From Typha latifolia (taxonomy: Eukaryota > Streptophyta > Magnoliopsida > Poales > Typhaceae): DNA of 64,000 bases. The notes beneath the pieces are model-generated. The model was given only the letters and a program-made list of their open reading frames with translations. It had not been told where the DNA came from and did not search any database. The stretch spans positions 581,001 through 645,000 of the forward strand of contig CM034112.1 in the NCBI GenBank assembly GCA_019914945.1, written 5' to 3'. Position 1 is the stretch's first letter. Every line of letters starts with the position of its first letter. Below are positions 9,984-21,640 of the stretch, piece after piece. The position numbers and the translations under genes are program-made.

Positions 9984-10947
9984 TCAAAGTTCCAGTACCA
10001 CAACTGCAAGTTTCACAAGGCAGTAATGGCTTATATTTTTTCTCTAACTAAACTGAAACGAGCTAGTAAAATGCAACAAAAACAATGAAACAAGACTTAC
10101 AGTCAGAGTCTGTAGTTATCCACTGTGCTTTTTTCACATGTTGTTCAGCCTTGAGACTATCCAATGCATTGACACAACATTCTGAACTTGGTAAGCTAGT
10201 TGAAAGTTTGGAGAAGTTCTTGGTGCAGATTTGATCAGTTCTGGCTGACGAATTCATCGACAACCCGGAGTACACCGACGACGTCGACGAGCAGCTGCCT
10301 ACCTCCCATCTGAAGCTAATCTTACTGGACTTGGAACTCAGATCATCAACTGGGTCTTTCAGATCTTGCCTGCTTCTGAAGTGCAACACCTTCAACAACA
10401 GCAGTAACAAGAAGGTTAGTGAAAAAGGAACTGATCAGGTTATCTGGCAGGACTCACAAAATAGTCACATGAATAAGAGATAATTAATGTGAAAAAGCTT
10501 AATATAGACAATGCATACATAATAAGCTATTAAGTTTTATATAATTTTATAATTTACACCCTACTTTTTGCTTTTATTATTATTAAGATCCTGTCTTTAC
10601 TATTTCTTCATTCGAGGCCTACATATTACTTACACTTCAAGGAAAACAAATTATAGGGGTTGAATGATAATAAGAGCACAACTTAGGGCGTAGATTCTAA
10701 AATTTGCTAATCTTTTTTTATAGCTCACCTTCCATCCTCTGCTTCCAATGTTCTGAGCCTTGGCTTTCGCAGCCCATCTCAGCAGCTCCTTCATTCTCGG
10801 AACCGTTCTCCGCCGCTGGATCTTCGGCCCATCCTTGATCTCGCATCCGTCGGTGCTCTCTCTGCCGTTGGATCCGGCCGCGACGGCGTCGCAGATGGGC
10901 AGAACCTTGCATCCCACGCTCCCCGACTCGGCCTTAATCTGGCCCAT
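9984..10947 (-). CDS. conserved plant protein of unknown function (ends FVVLEL)
   Basis: Three minus-strand exons, 10947-10729, 10389-10101 and 10003-9984, splice cleanly (GTGAGC and GTAAGT donors) into 175 residues. The N-terminal third has Cys-rich VGCKVLPICDAV and a basic stretch KIQRRRTVPRMKELLRWAAKAKAQ, followed by GWKVLHFRSRQDLKD. The middle is Ser-rich (SSKISFRWEVGSCSSTSS). The C terminus WITTDSDFVVLEL is a tail I recall from uncharacterised plant proteins; its last six residues lie on a tiny third exon, which supports the splice model. No catalytic motif, signal peptide or membrane segment is visible, and the basic region could act as a nuclear signal. An in-frame ATG at 11010 would add 21 residues. 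Function unknown. Confidence 0.8.
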
Positions 10948-12167
10948 TCTTAACTCAGTATAACTCGGACACCACCAACACTCACTCAACTGCACTGCCT
11001 CAGTATACAACCCATCTCCTGCTCTTCCCCCTCTTCAACACAACCTTGTATCTTCTTCTCTCCTCCTCCACTTCTACCTCCTTTCTATATTTCTTTTGAG
11101 CATCAAAAGTACTCCATTAATATACCATCACTGGAAACAAAAAGAGATGATCTCCATACGAGCAATATGAATCGCAGTACAGCGAGTGTCTTGCGATGGT
11201 GATATGAGTAGCCACTGAAGGATCTAGCAACGAGGCGATAGAGTTATTTGTAACGTGAGATAACATGCAACTAATCATTGTTTAAACCATGTGAAGAAGC
11301 ACTACCTACTATTAATTACCTGCATGTTCTCCAACTAATGGGAATCTTGAGGGGGTGGTCAAAGAACAGGACAGCGTTAGATCTCTGTTCGGGAATCTAA
11401 TCAATCTACCCAAGGAGACAGCAGAGAAGCATAAGATGACAGTGGAGATATGGGGTCGAGATTAAGGGCGTTAAGCGGGATAATTAGGGTTTTATTCGCA
11501 AAATGAATGAGGTGGCCATGTACGCACCCCACGTGGGTGATGACCCATCTGACTTCATCGACCACAGGGACGGGATCCTCTGCAGAGACGGATGTAGGAA
11601 TTACTGCAAAACCACTCTCTGACATTGCCGAATGCCGATGCGTGCAGGGTTGTGGGAAATTCATTGAAGGGGAGAGCTTAAGGGCTGTGTAGTGTGACAC
11701 GTCATTACTTAGTGGGCTCCGGATTAAGTACGGTGTCCCATGTGATTAAGTATTCCGGTCACGTGGAGGATTCGACGTAATGCCGAAATATATTTGTCGC
11801 CCTTTTTTTTTTATCATTGATGAGCTTGGACAAGGTCAATCATTTCTTAATACAGAGTCACTTTAGATTCCGCTAAGCTTTTTAGCTATCTAGTATAAAC
11901 TTCAAATCATATACGTCGTCGAATAATTGATAATTACTTTAAACTAAATGCTGCTCTTGTTGAAGAGAGTTGGCACTTGAGGCTAATCGTAATATATTCC
12001 CTTTTCTGTGATTTGCTCAAGGTCACGGCTCAACTTTTAAGTACGTACAATGTATCCTGATTGATTGCTGGATGAATCGATCTCCAGCACTTGTCCCATC
12101 TAGTAGAGAATGATTAACTATTGAAATCCTAGATTTTATATAAAGATAATTGCTACATATAACAAAT
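10948..12167. other. intergenic upstream of the unknown gene and the tRNA
   Basis: Contains the promoter of the minus-strand gene (C/T-rich leader near 11020-11100) and AT-rich DNA. A 99-codon frame on the minus strand at 11401-11700 has no recognisable features. G-box-like CACGTGG occurs near 11530 and 11760. Confidence 0.45.
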
Positions 12168-12207
12168 GTTGAGATGGCCGAGTTGGTCTAAGGCGCCAGA
12201 TTAAGGT

Positions 12208-12240
<33 letters not shown>

Positions 12241-12248
12241 TCTCAACA
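12168..12248 (+). tRNA. tRNA-Leu(AAG): tRNA-Leu (anticodon AAG)
   Basis: Full cloverleaf of 81 bases. The acceptor arms 12168-12174 and 12241-12247 pair perfectly (GTTGAGA/TCTCAAC) with discriminator A. The D arm contains TGGCCGAGTTGGTCTAAGGCG, the anticodon stem CCAGA/TCTGG encloses loop TTAAGGT with anticodon AAG at 12203-12205, a long variable arm follows as in class II tRNAs, and the T arm reads GTGGGTTCAAATCCCAC. The internal A and B boxes are intact and no intron is present. It reads CUU/CUC leucine codons. Confidence 0.97.
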
Positions 12249-12522
12249 TCTACTAATTTGTTTTACTCTTCAAGACTATGACAATTTTAACGACAAAATA
12301 TGGCAAAATTTGATAGGGTGTAAATAATAATAAATGTAAAAGGCAAGGTGTTTTTGATAAATATCATTGTATTTAATTCAAATTGATGCTTATAGGTTAC
12401 GACCTTTTACATACATAGACTGATAGACTTCATGATGAGTCTTTAGAAATACTTTTTTATCTTTTTGCAGTCATGACTTATTTTGACTTCAAGTTGACTT
12501 TGATTTCAAACTATAAACACAA

Positions 12523-13101
12523 TCACTCATCCGACCAAGTGATCTGATAGTCACCAACCTCCGAACCATGAATCCCCAACGCCTTCCAAACCGCCGGCGA
12601 TGCGTCGACGATGTTGTTCGGGCACGGCGGCTGGAAGTCGTGTTCCTTATCGCAACCATGAACCGAGTCGCACTCGTCAACCACCTTAGCCAACACCGAG
12701 TTACCATTCGCATTAATCCTAATATTTTTCAGACAACGACTTCCACTGTCATACCACCCAGTGGAAAGTGCTACTACTAACTCGCTATCTTTATGCCATT
12801 GGTTGTCGCACTCCGACCGGCCTCCGCCGTCGCCGCCCTCCGCGAAGCTGTTGATGGTCATCGTCGCCCGGGTGTCGCCGTTGAGAGGCGGCGAGCATCG
12901 GAATTGCGGGTACTTCTTGCCGGTTTTGCAGCAGTCGGAGTCGTGCGCTCGGTTGCAGTGGCCGGACTTGCCACGTAAAAAGCCACTTGGTTTGCACTGG
13001 CCGTGGAGGGAGTAAGAACGGAAGGAACTGCAAAGGTTGAGGTTTGAAGTGATCAGTAGGATGAGGAATGAAGCAGTGAGAGGAGTAGTAGCAGTTGCCA
13101 T
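12523..13101 (-). CDS. kiwellin-like secreted cysteine-rich protein
   Basis: Single-exon frame of 192 residues. Residues 1 to about 26 form a signal peptide (hydrophobic [16 protein letters not shown]). The mature part is Cys-rich and has the kiwellin pattern: [33 protein letters not shown], then the double-psi beta-barrel-like region with [44 protein letters not shown] and the terminal [10 protein letters not shown]. Kiwellins are apoplastic proteins found in fruit and induced by pathogens; some block fungal effectors such as chorismate mutase. Full length for the family, with a TATA box about 50 bases upstream of the start. A specific ligand cannot be read from sequence. Confidence 0.93.
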   Translation of the reverse strand: MATATTPLTASFLILLITSNLNLCSSFRSYSLHGQCKPSGFLRGKSGHCNRAHDSDCCKTGKKYPQFRCSPPLNGDTRATMTINSFAEGGDGGGRSECDNQWHKDSELVVALSTGWYDSGSRCLKNIRINANGNSVLAKVVDECDSVHGCDKEHDFQPPCPNNIVDASPAVWKALGIHGSEVGDYQITWSDE

Positions 13102-13150
13102 GGTAATTGATGAGGTTTGTGGTGAGTTGAGGCAAAGTGTGGGAGGAGCT

Positions 13151-13161
13151 TCAATTTATAG
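13151..13161 (-). promoter_or_regulatory. TATA box of the kiwellin-like gene
   Basis: On the minus strand the sequence reads CTATAAATTGA, about 50 bases upstream of the start codon at 13101, so transcription would start roughly 20-25 bases before the ATG. Confidence 0.6.
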
Positions 13162-14020
13162 GTAACGGAAAGAGAGTTTTCTTTGTATTTTTAAGTGCTT
13201 TAGATTCATCGCTGTTTGTTTGTTTGTTTCTTGTGGTGTAATAATAGTTGTGACAGTGAGTTTCTAAGTGGTGTTGCTTTGATGAAATCCATGAGAATCT
13301 CTAAACTGCAACAGATATAGTCTAATTTGTTAGTTGTTTACTAGGGAGACAAAGATTGCACCGTGCCTTGCAAAGTTGCAAGGCCAGGAATAAGTTTTCT
13401 CGTGTGCTATAAATTTGACCCTTCTAAATCCCCCTACATTTAACAAGCACCAATTGATTCGTCTGTGCAACCATTTGATGTCTCTGTTTCATTTTTTTTT
13501 TTCTTTTCTTTCCTCTTATTTCACGAAGATTAAACTGTAAAGCCAGTTTGGAGAACCAACAGTAGTAGAATGGTCTATGTTCAACTTATTAATAAAAATA
13601 TGTCAAAATTAACAAATGTTTTGGATAAGAGAAGTTTGATAAATAGCATCGTACATTCCACTGCTGCCACAGTATAAAAATTTCTGGGGCGAAACTGCAG
13701 GCATTTCCCTTCTCCTTGATGAAGGTGTGACGAACTTGTCTCTAAATGCCCATAACCACAGTTTTACCTATTTTGTGGAGAGACTGGTACTGGAAGTTAG
13801 TCGATTGAACAAAAGATAATTCGAAGATATCCAATTGCGGCAGCACCCCGAGGTGTAAGTTGTATATGAATCACTTCAATAATAGATTTTGAAGAATCCA
13901 AGTATCCAATGTTCTTCAGTAATTCCTTAGTCAAGATAGAAAATGGAGTCTCAGATCTCAGCATCTCTCCTGTAGTGCCCAAGAAGCATGCGACAATACA
14001 GGGAGAGCTACTTATAAGCA
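13162..14020. other. intergenic between kiwellin-like and RNase H genes
   Basis: Upstream sequence of the kiwellin-like gene and the 3' flank of the RNase H gene, both on the minus strand. AT-rich, with a T-rich run near 13490-13510. No gene seen. Confidence 0.5.
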
Positions 14021-17000
14021 TCACAATGAAGAAGGTTCACCAGATTCCTCCTGAATTTCTCCAGCTGCAGAAAGACAAACATCATATACTGCAATCACAT
14101 AGAACCTCTATATGCAACAAAATAAACACAGCATCATACTTGGAAGTTCAACACCGATGTTTGCTTGAGCATCGGCATCAGCATTAAACTCCTTCAAAGT
14201 AATCAGAGATAACAATGTAAGTGCAGAATGCAGTAACAATAGAGATAAGTCAGCAAGAAAATAGGTTATCAAGGAAATGATACTCAAGCTGAACATGATG
14301 GACTTTAGTATCTTATCAGAAAAGATATCCTTCAGCGCTTTAACTTCTTTACCCTTTTAACGTGGTTTATCTCAAATGATAGAAACATATCCCTTAGTGC
14401 TTTAACTTCTAAACATAAGTCTGCCATATTCTGGTTCCTTGTCCGCCAGAGATCTTCTACCTATTTTTCAGAATGTACACAATTAGCATTAACATAAAAT
14501 ATTAGAAAAACAGCAGCAGCTAGTGTACTTTGCAGAAAGGTGAAGAGGGATCATGATAAATTTTCTTGAGCAGACAGTAGTTGAAACTACATGAACACAG
14601 GAATGATATAACTGGAGCATGACGATGGCACCAGATTGTCAAGATGACACAAATGGACAAAGACCATACCCACACTGTTGACCCATCAAAGGATCAGTTG
14701 TGGAAAGAAGAAAAGCAAATTGCTCTCATAGTTCTCATCTGATAAAGTGGCAATCCAAGTACTTAACAATAGTTATGACCATTGCATAATAGGATTAAAA
14801 AATTTCCTTAGAATTCTCTTGTTAGAAACCACAAGAAAAATAGTAACTTAACAACATATATATATTGCTAATCTATCCCAGTGAGACTTCGACTTCATAG
14901 GGTAAGATTAAAGAGCTTAAAACTCCTAAGATAATTAACAAATTTGGCAGCACTGGTAATATGTTATCTCTGACGTTGAAGCTGTTCAAGTTCTGGTTAC
15001 AAAAAGAAAAGTCAGGCTGGTTCTAAATGACAGATAATAATAGCACAGAGTATTGAGCCATGTACCTGATTACAGACAAGCTTAGAGTCGCCCTGAACAC
15101 GAATTTGTCTAAACCCTTTCCTTAGGGCACATTTTAATCCTAGAATTAGTGCTCGATATTCAGCAACATTATTGGTCACAGCACCCAAGCCTTCCCGGAT
15201 TCGAGATATCTTCATTCACAGGACATGGGAAAACCTAAATTGTTAGGGTAAGAAAAGTTGACCTAGAAGGAAAAATAACAACAAAAGAAAGAAATCAATC
15301 TGTATCTACCACGCTTCCATCTTCAGCTCGAAGTACTGCTCCAGCACCAGATTTTCCAGGATTTCCTTTTGAAGCACCATCAAACTCAAGAATACAAGAC
15401 ATCTGTCATTTATATGCAAATTATATCTCCCACCACACAGAATTGTAGAATATAAATGCATGAAAAAATTATGGTAATACAGCTGCATCAAATCAAATAT
15501 CGCTAAAGTTAAAGTCAAATATGTAGTGTGAAACCAATCGATATACAACATGTCCTTGGAAAGGGAATGAACAAAATGGATTTGTGTAAATGTAACAAGA
15601 TTGGTTTGCTATTTTCATCCTTAACAACAACGAAAATCGGCATGCGATTGCCTGAGATAGAGAACTTGCAGAATACAGGTGCCATTATATTGCCTCACTC
15701 ATGGAAGGACAGTGAAATTTATTGTGGTTTACAGGAAAACCTTGGTTAAGAATCTACAATTATGAAATCTTAGAAGCCACAACCACATCAAGAGATGGTC
15801 AAAGTTATCAGTATCTGACAAGGAGTAAACCATGGAAGACCTTCTCACTACTCACTACATATGCGTGAAAGAAAATTCAGATGTAATATGGCTTTTGCAT
15901 AGACCCAGAAAGTTCTCATGCACTTCAGGGTTGGTGAAAGAGAATTTAAGATAAATTTTAGAAGAATATTGAAATATCAAAATGTGGATGAATTTGAAGT
16001 ATACAGATAATCTTTGAAGCAATTCATCTGAGCAAAAACATGATGGGAAACTAATGGAAATCCTTTTGGTAAGACTGGATTGATGCACACCTAATAATAT
16101 CCTAAGAGAATCAAAGCCTCTATTATTTATTTATTAATTTTGTTTTATTTTATCTTTTGACGTGGTTACAAAGGACTTACCAAGCAAGATCAGCAACTTT
16201 AGAAAGATCTAAGAAATTATCAAAATGAATTGTACTTAATTTCAGGTATGACTTTCTGAAGCGCATCAAATAAGTGATGCAAGTGGCTAACTAGATAAAA
16301 TTTACAGAACATGTAAAGAAAGAAACTCTCCATATAAGAAGAGAAGCTTTACCAGGCACAAGAGAAAAGCAGAGTAACATGGCTTAAGCATGAAGCTGAA
16401 GCATTAGCAGGCTTAAGCGTGAAGCATTAATAATGCAGTAACTCACATAGTTAAAAGATTTTGGATGCTGCTCAATAGGAAAACCAAGTTTGAGATGCTT
16501 ATGTGACTGTTCAGTTGCGGTGGAAGTAGAACCAACTGCTTCCTGCATGACACAACACACATATATCCCAAATGCTTTTAAAGAGCTTGCAACAAATACA
16601 TTGCAATTTCAAACAATTTCCAACAATCCTTTCAGAGGACAAAGCCCCATGTCAAAGACAGATTTCTGAATGCCAAAGGAGCAATATACATGAAGCAAGC
16701 ATGTAATTAAATTGACTTCAGGCACATATTCACCCAATAAGAAAAAATATTCAATTGACTTAACCTTCACAATGAGACTTCAAACAATATCCCACAGTTT
16801 ATTGCAATCTAATAATTGGAGATAGAAACTTGATTTTGGGTATTACCAATTTATTCACCATGTCCTGTGACCTCTTCAATGTGGATGTCTTTTTGCTAGT
16901 CCGATCAACTAAAAATGCAAGCCCATCTGGTTGCTGGAAGAAAAGGATGAACATCACTTCTCCAAAAGAAAAGAGGTAAGTATAGATTATCAATCTTTTC

Positions 17001-19290
17001 TTAATAAGCCATAGTAATATTTGAATACTTTCACTCTCTATTAAGACAAAATTACAAGTTAACAATAATATAATGGCATCAAGTCAACTTCATGAGTGCC
17101 CAATTAAGTACATAATAATAAGAATGTCAATAGAAGTACAACAAGAAGAAAAAGAAAGAAAAAAATAAAAGGTAGCAGTTATTTATTTGCATCCATAAGA
17201 AGCAGTGTCATGTTATCTTCTGTGACATCCATGTAGGCCTCCCATGACAAGATGAATTACTCCTAGGACTGCATGGGCTTTATTCATCAATCTTCACTAT
17301 AAATGCTATGATTTCTGAATTAGCCAAATATATGGCTGCATTTGCACATTTATTAGCTCTAGTGATGCGGGCAATATTGTCCTGTTATTCGTCACTTTAG
17401 CCACCTATTTAGGACCACTAAAATTATAAATCCTCCTTTCAGTTCATTGACATGTGATAAAACAACATTCTTGAGGCATCTAATAGCAAGGATGACAGAC
17501 CTAACACCATCTTGTAGACTGACACAACAAGTACAATAGGTAAAACAGTTTACCGATATCACAAATATGTCCTTTTAGTTTCTCCAACATATGATAATGA
17601 CGTAACACTAACATCCTAGGTTAACCTTAACTTTCTATAAATCTAGTACTTATCTCTCTTAATCATTCTCAGTGATCAACTATTCTGTTTGAAATGATCA
17701 AAAGACAGAAAGAGAGTAGCAGCAATTTGTGAAATGAACTCCTTAACTTAATCGTTCCATTGATCAATTCAGAGTTGCATGCCAGAAATTCTCACCACTG
17801 AATGAAAAAAAAAATTTAATCCTCCCGTAAAGTCATTGCTGATTTCAACTGCCTCGGACAAGGGAAATGCAAAAACACAAACATCAACAAACTAAACAAG
17901 AGCACAAAAATAACAAAGATATCCAAAACAGCAATTTCTCTAATCTAATAAATTGCAAAGAAATGATCAGATATTTTAAAAGGAATTTGAAATTCAAAAC
18001 TTCCAAGTTGAGGGATCTCTATAACATCTGCGCATTATTAGGGTAAGATAGCAGTGAAAAATGTAATTGAATGAAAAAGTGTGAGAGATAAAAGGAAAAC
18101 AAATCAAAGGCATATCTGGACTAAACCAAAACTATAAAATTGCGATTTTTTTTTTACAAAAGGATATAAGATTGGGAGTTAAGATCAGAAAACCATCAAA
18201 TACATGGAGCGCCGCATGTGCATAGCCACTTAAGAAAATAAGACAATAAAGAGTTTGAAAATGTATTTTGGAAAAAAGAGCTCATGGTCAAAAATACCAA
18301 GAAAACCTCTATACAAATTAAGGATATATAAGGATACAAGATGAATGGTGTTTCATAATGTTACCTGAAAAGGACAAGGCACTAGGTTCCCAAACAAATC
18401 TTCTTTTACATCCACTGCATTAATGGAGTATAAGGCATTTTTTAGCCCACGGGAAGCAAGATACTCCTCCGTATCTTTCTGTAAAGAGTAACCTTTGTAC
18501 ACACTGACAGAAGGATCACATACCTAATATAATGAGAAGTATATTATGCCATAGAAACATGAAAGAAAGTGCAACATACATATATTTTATTGACTGAATT
18601 GGCTATCACACCAATAGCAACAGCATCCAGTATCCAGTTAAATGCATCAATATAGCAAATTTAACAATCAATATTAACAAATACAAGTAAGCAATATGTA
18701 AAAAATTTGTGCATGTTTGGATATCAATAGCTAGTAATAATGAAAAAAATGGTTGAAGGTGCTTATATGAGGATAAATTAGAATTAGAACTTAGAAGACT
18801 GGTCGCAATTCATGTCATCCTTGAAATGTCAAAGTTTCATGAAGAAAGCATCTTATATAAAATTCTCGATCAAGTCATATGCTGGTAAACATATACACTC
18901 AAATGAAGAACTCACTGGAAGTAGGGTAAAATGGGAGTCAATTAAAATAGTGTGTATTACCGAAGAGCTAACTTGAGCTTGGCAATCAGTTAAACTTTTG
19001 TAGATTCCAATAACATCCCCTTTTCGAACAACATAGAATGCTTCACTTTCTTCATCCATTGGTGGCTGCTGATTCACCTTGGCAGACCGTGAAGTGCGTG
19101 CACTCCGAGAAGAGAAGCACTGAACGCGGATGGGTGTCAAGCTGAAATCTAAATTAAGCACTTTAATGCCAGTACGCCAAATGCCACTTTTCCATGATGT
19201 TCTTGAAAATCCATATAAAGAACTCCTCATGATGACATGCCTATTCTGCCAAAATATAGCTGCAGATGATGGGTGTGAAATGCAATGCAT
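14021..19290 (-). CDS. RNase H family protein with viroplasmin-like N domain and organelle-type leader
   Basis: Nine minus-strand exons: 19290-18961, 18523-18365, 16933-16847, 16542-16447, 15402-15310, 15209-15066, 14460-14353, 14191-14140, 14064-14021. All phases match and give 370 residues. Residues 1-77 are basic, Ser-rich and nearly free of acidic residues, like a mitochondrial or plastid presequence. Residues about 84-145 are the RNase H1 hybrid-binding (viroplasmin-like) domain: FYVVRKGDVIGIYKS ... VYKGYSLQKDTEEYL. The RNase H fold is about 225-355 with acidic active-site residues Asp232 (EFDGASKGNPG), Glu272 (NNVAEYRAL), Asp296 (VQGDSKLV) and Asp346 (NADADAQAN), all present. It should cleave RNA in RNA-DNA hybrids. 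A second in-frame Met at residue 78 could give a form without leader. Resembles the Arabidopsis At3g01410 type. The largest intron (16934-18364) shows no inserted gene. Confidence 0.9.
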
Positions 19291-19934
19291 AGTTGATGTA
19301 TCAAAGCAGTGATAAGATCCTGAGGAGATTTTGTAACAATGAATTTCTAATGGTTGACAAATAACTACTTTCCACAACAGTTCTTTACACCTAGAATTTT
19401 AAAAAAAAAATAGAGCTTTTAATTCCTAACGCTATCAAAAGCACATAGAAGAAAGAAGATAGAGGTGGAGAGAGCAGAGAGACCAGAGGTAGGGACGGAA
19501 GCGAGAGAAACCGGGGGGCGGTGCGGTGCCGTAGTGCAGCCACCGCGAGTGATAATAGGGGACTGTAGCCCTAGAAAAGCGAGGGAGAGAGAGAAGAGGT
19601 AAGGGAAGAGAGAGGAAGAGGGTTGAGGTGGACAGCGCCAGCGGAGGGATAAGAGAGATAGAGACTAAGAGAAAAGAAAACGGAGAGGAAGCTCACCTAG
19701 GAGGGGGACGATAGGTGTCGTCGGCGCCGGGGAGAGGAAGGTGGCGGCGTTTTAATTAGTGTGAGTCTGTGAGAGAAGAAGGATATAGATAGATGGGGGA
19801 GTGGAGAGACGAGGCTATTCTAAATCGATTTCATCTGATCTCGGTTTGGGTTGAATTCCATTATTTCGAAAAATAAGATAAGAAAAGTCTTAGACTTGTA
19901 GTTTATTAAGCTTCTAGCAAACCGTTACAACATG
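19291..19934. other. promoter and leader of the RNase H gene
   Basis: Upstream of the minus-strand RNase H gene. From about 19450 to 19800 the plus strand is strongly GA-rich (CT-rich on the transcribed strand) with GC islands, typical of a plant 5'UTR and core promoter without TATA. A 5' non-coding exon is possible here. No other gene. Confidence 0.45.
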
Positions 19935-20478
19935 ATATATGAGAATCAAAACAGAGGTAGGGCGATGCGAGTTTTTAACCAAAATATACTCATTTTTTTA
20001 ATTTTTTACGGAAATGGACTACCCTCAAACTCAATTATTAAATAAGTTCTAATTCATAGTAGCCCTAACAAAAACGCTGAACTAATATATGAGAATGAAA
20101 ATAAGAGGTTCGGTGATGGAGTTTTTGACTAAAATAGACTTATTTTTTACCAAAATGCACTACCCTCAAACTTATTTATTAAATAGGATCTAATTTACTG
20201 TAGCCCTAATAAAAACACTGATCAGTGCAACATTTTTATTGCCAGATAATTTTTTTCTTAAATTGCTAAAATAAAAAGTTAAAAGAATTTATATACATAA
20301 AACGATGAACAAATCAACATTTTTGCTAAGGAAAAAATGCTGATCAGTTTAGCGTTTTTTTTATGGCTACAGTAAATTATACCACATTTGGTAAATAAGT
20401 TTGAGGGTGGTACATTCTAGTAAAAAAAAGTTTTGGAGCAAGGCTAATTTGATCAAAAACTCAAGCGATAGCCTTAAA
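19935..20478. repeat. foldback/MITE-like element with duplicated left arm
   Basis: A roughly 150-base unit occurs twice in tandem (19935-20084 and 20085-about 20232; shared ATATATGAGAAT, GAGTTTTTGAC/AAC, CTACCCTCAAAC and TGTAGCCCTAA) and once in inverted orientation at about 20340-20478 (complement of GAGTTTTTGATC, CACCCTCAAACTTATTT, TTACTGTAGCC). The central part is AT-rich and non-coding. The layout suits a small non-autonomous DNA element or foldback element whose left arm was duplicated. Confidence 0.7.
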
Positions 20479-20626
20479 ACAAACTCCACACTCGGTTAAA
20501 TATAGATCGAATTACAATAAATGAAAACATCAAACAAGTAACAATTGAAATATAATATAGCTGAGGATGCAGGATGAGGGTCGCAAAGTTTTGCGACTTT
20601 AGGCATATATCTCTATATAATGTGAA

Positions 20627-21475
20627 TTATAGGCCGTTGGCAAAAAATTCTTGCAAATAGAATCAAACCACACTTAAAGTCCTTGGTGGGTTCGAGCAAA
20701 CGGGCTTTTGTAGCCGAGCATCATATTCATGATAATATTGTCATAGCTCAGAAAATTGCGCATTCTATTAATTTCCCTAGGAGTGATGGTAAATTTATTA
20801 TGATAAAAGTAAAGCCTATGACCATATCAAGTGGGAGGTGGTCACCGGATCCATCACCAAAATAGGTTTTCCTAATAAGTTTGTTAAGTATATTAAAAAT
20901 AGTCTCACTTCTCCTACTTTCTCCCTTTTAGCACGGTTTATTTTTTAAAAATGAACCGCCTGCGGACCACCCTATGCAAGCTTGCCACTTCATCCATTGG
21001 GAGCCCCCGCCTCCGGGATGGGTTAAGCAGATAGATCCTTCAATGGACCCCTTGAGCAGGCAGGTAAAAGTTTTGTGGTCCGCCATCCTAATGGGAGCCA
21101 ATCCTTCCGAGTACTACGAGCATAGTGGCACAATCAACTCTTGCTACATAGGCCATAGCTATCTGGAAAGTTCTTTTAAGGCATCAACTCACCAATATTT
21201 GGATTAAGGCTGATTCAAATAATCCTCAAAAAATATACTATGTGAAATATACCGGCCACCACGGTTGCTAAAATCTGTTGTGGCGGATACCTTTTTTTTA
21301 TTAAAAGCTTATCATCATCCATGTGTTTAGAGAAGCCAATAGATGTGCAGATTCGCTCGCTAACACATAGAGGACTTCTGGATTCGGGGGCAGTCCCCTC
21401 ACCGTTGCTCCGATTTTTTTTGTAACCAAGGCACTTAATCTATAAAAAAACTTTTTTTTTTTTAAAAAAAAAAAA
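20627..21475 (+). mobile_element. decayed LINE-like non-LTR retrotransposon fragment
   Basis: Broken reverse transcriptase and RNase H coding sequence. At 20640-20935 conceptual translation in shifting frames gives NRIKPHLKSLVGSSKRAFVA, HDNIVIAQKIAHSIN, KAYDHIKWEVVTGSITK and GFPNKFVKYIKNSLTSP, the middle of a plant LINE RT; a small deletion removes the segment before KAYD that would carry a catalytic Asp. The palm and thumb are then deleted, and 20974 onward resumes with WEPPPPGWVK, the start of the element's RNase H domain, ending with REANRCADSLA near 21330. A T- and A-rich tail follows at 21445-21475. Several stops and frameshifts make it inactive. Confidence 0.82.
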
Positions 21476-21582
21476 GTTTGAATTGGACCAACCGACTGCG
21501 TTCAGGTATATATTTGATTTTTCTCACGGAGGAACGCAGCTATATATTTGATTTGTCTCACGAAGGAGACCTTACAGTTTGC

Positions 21583-21638
21583 ATTCTTCTCTCTCTCCTC
21601 TCTCTCCCTCTCTCTCCCTCTCTCTCCCTCTCTCCATT
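21583..21638. repeat. (CT)n-rich tract
   Basis: Interrupted CT/CCT microsatellite immediately before the first copy of the following tandem duplication; it has the look of a plant 5'UTR pyrimidine tract. Confidence 0.85.
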
Positions 21639-21640
21639 CC

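Noticed and set aside
11401..11700. 99-codon minus-strand frame and its plus-strand shadow
   Set aside because: No known motif, no supporting codon pattern, and located in promoter-like DNA.
14021..19290. Possible endogenous caulimovirus, because of a viroplasmin-like plus RNase H coding pair
   Set aside because: The viroplasmin-like fold is the normal N-terminal hybrid-binding domain of cellular RNase H1. The gene has nine regular introns and a leader peptide, and no viral coat, movement or reverse transcriptase sequence is near.
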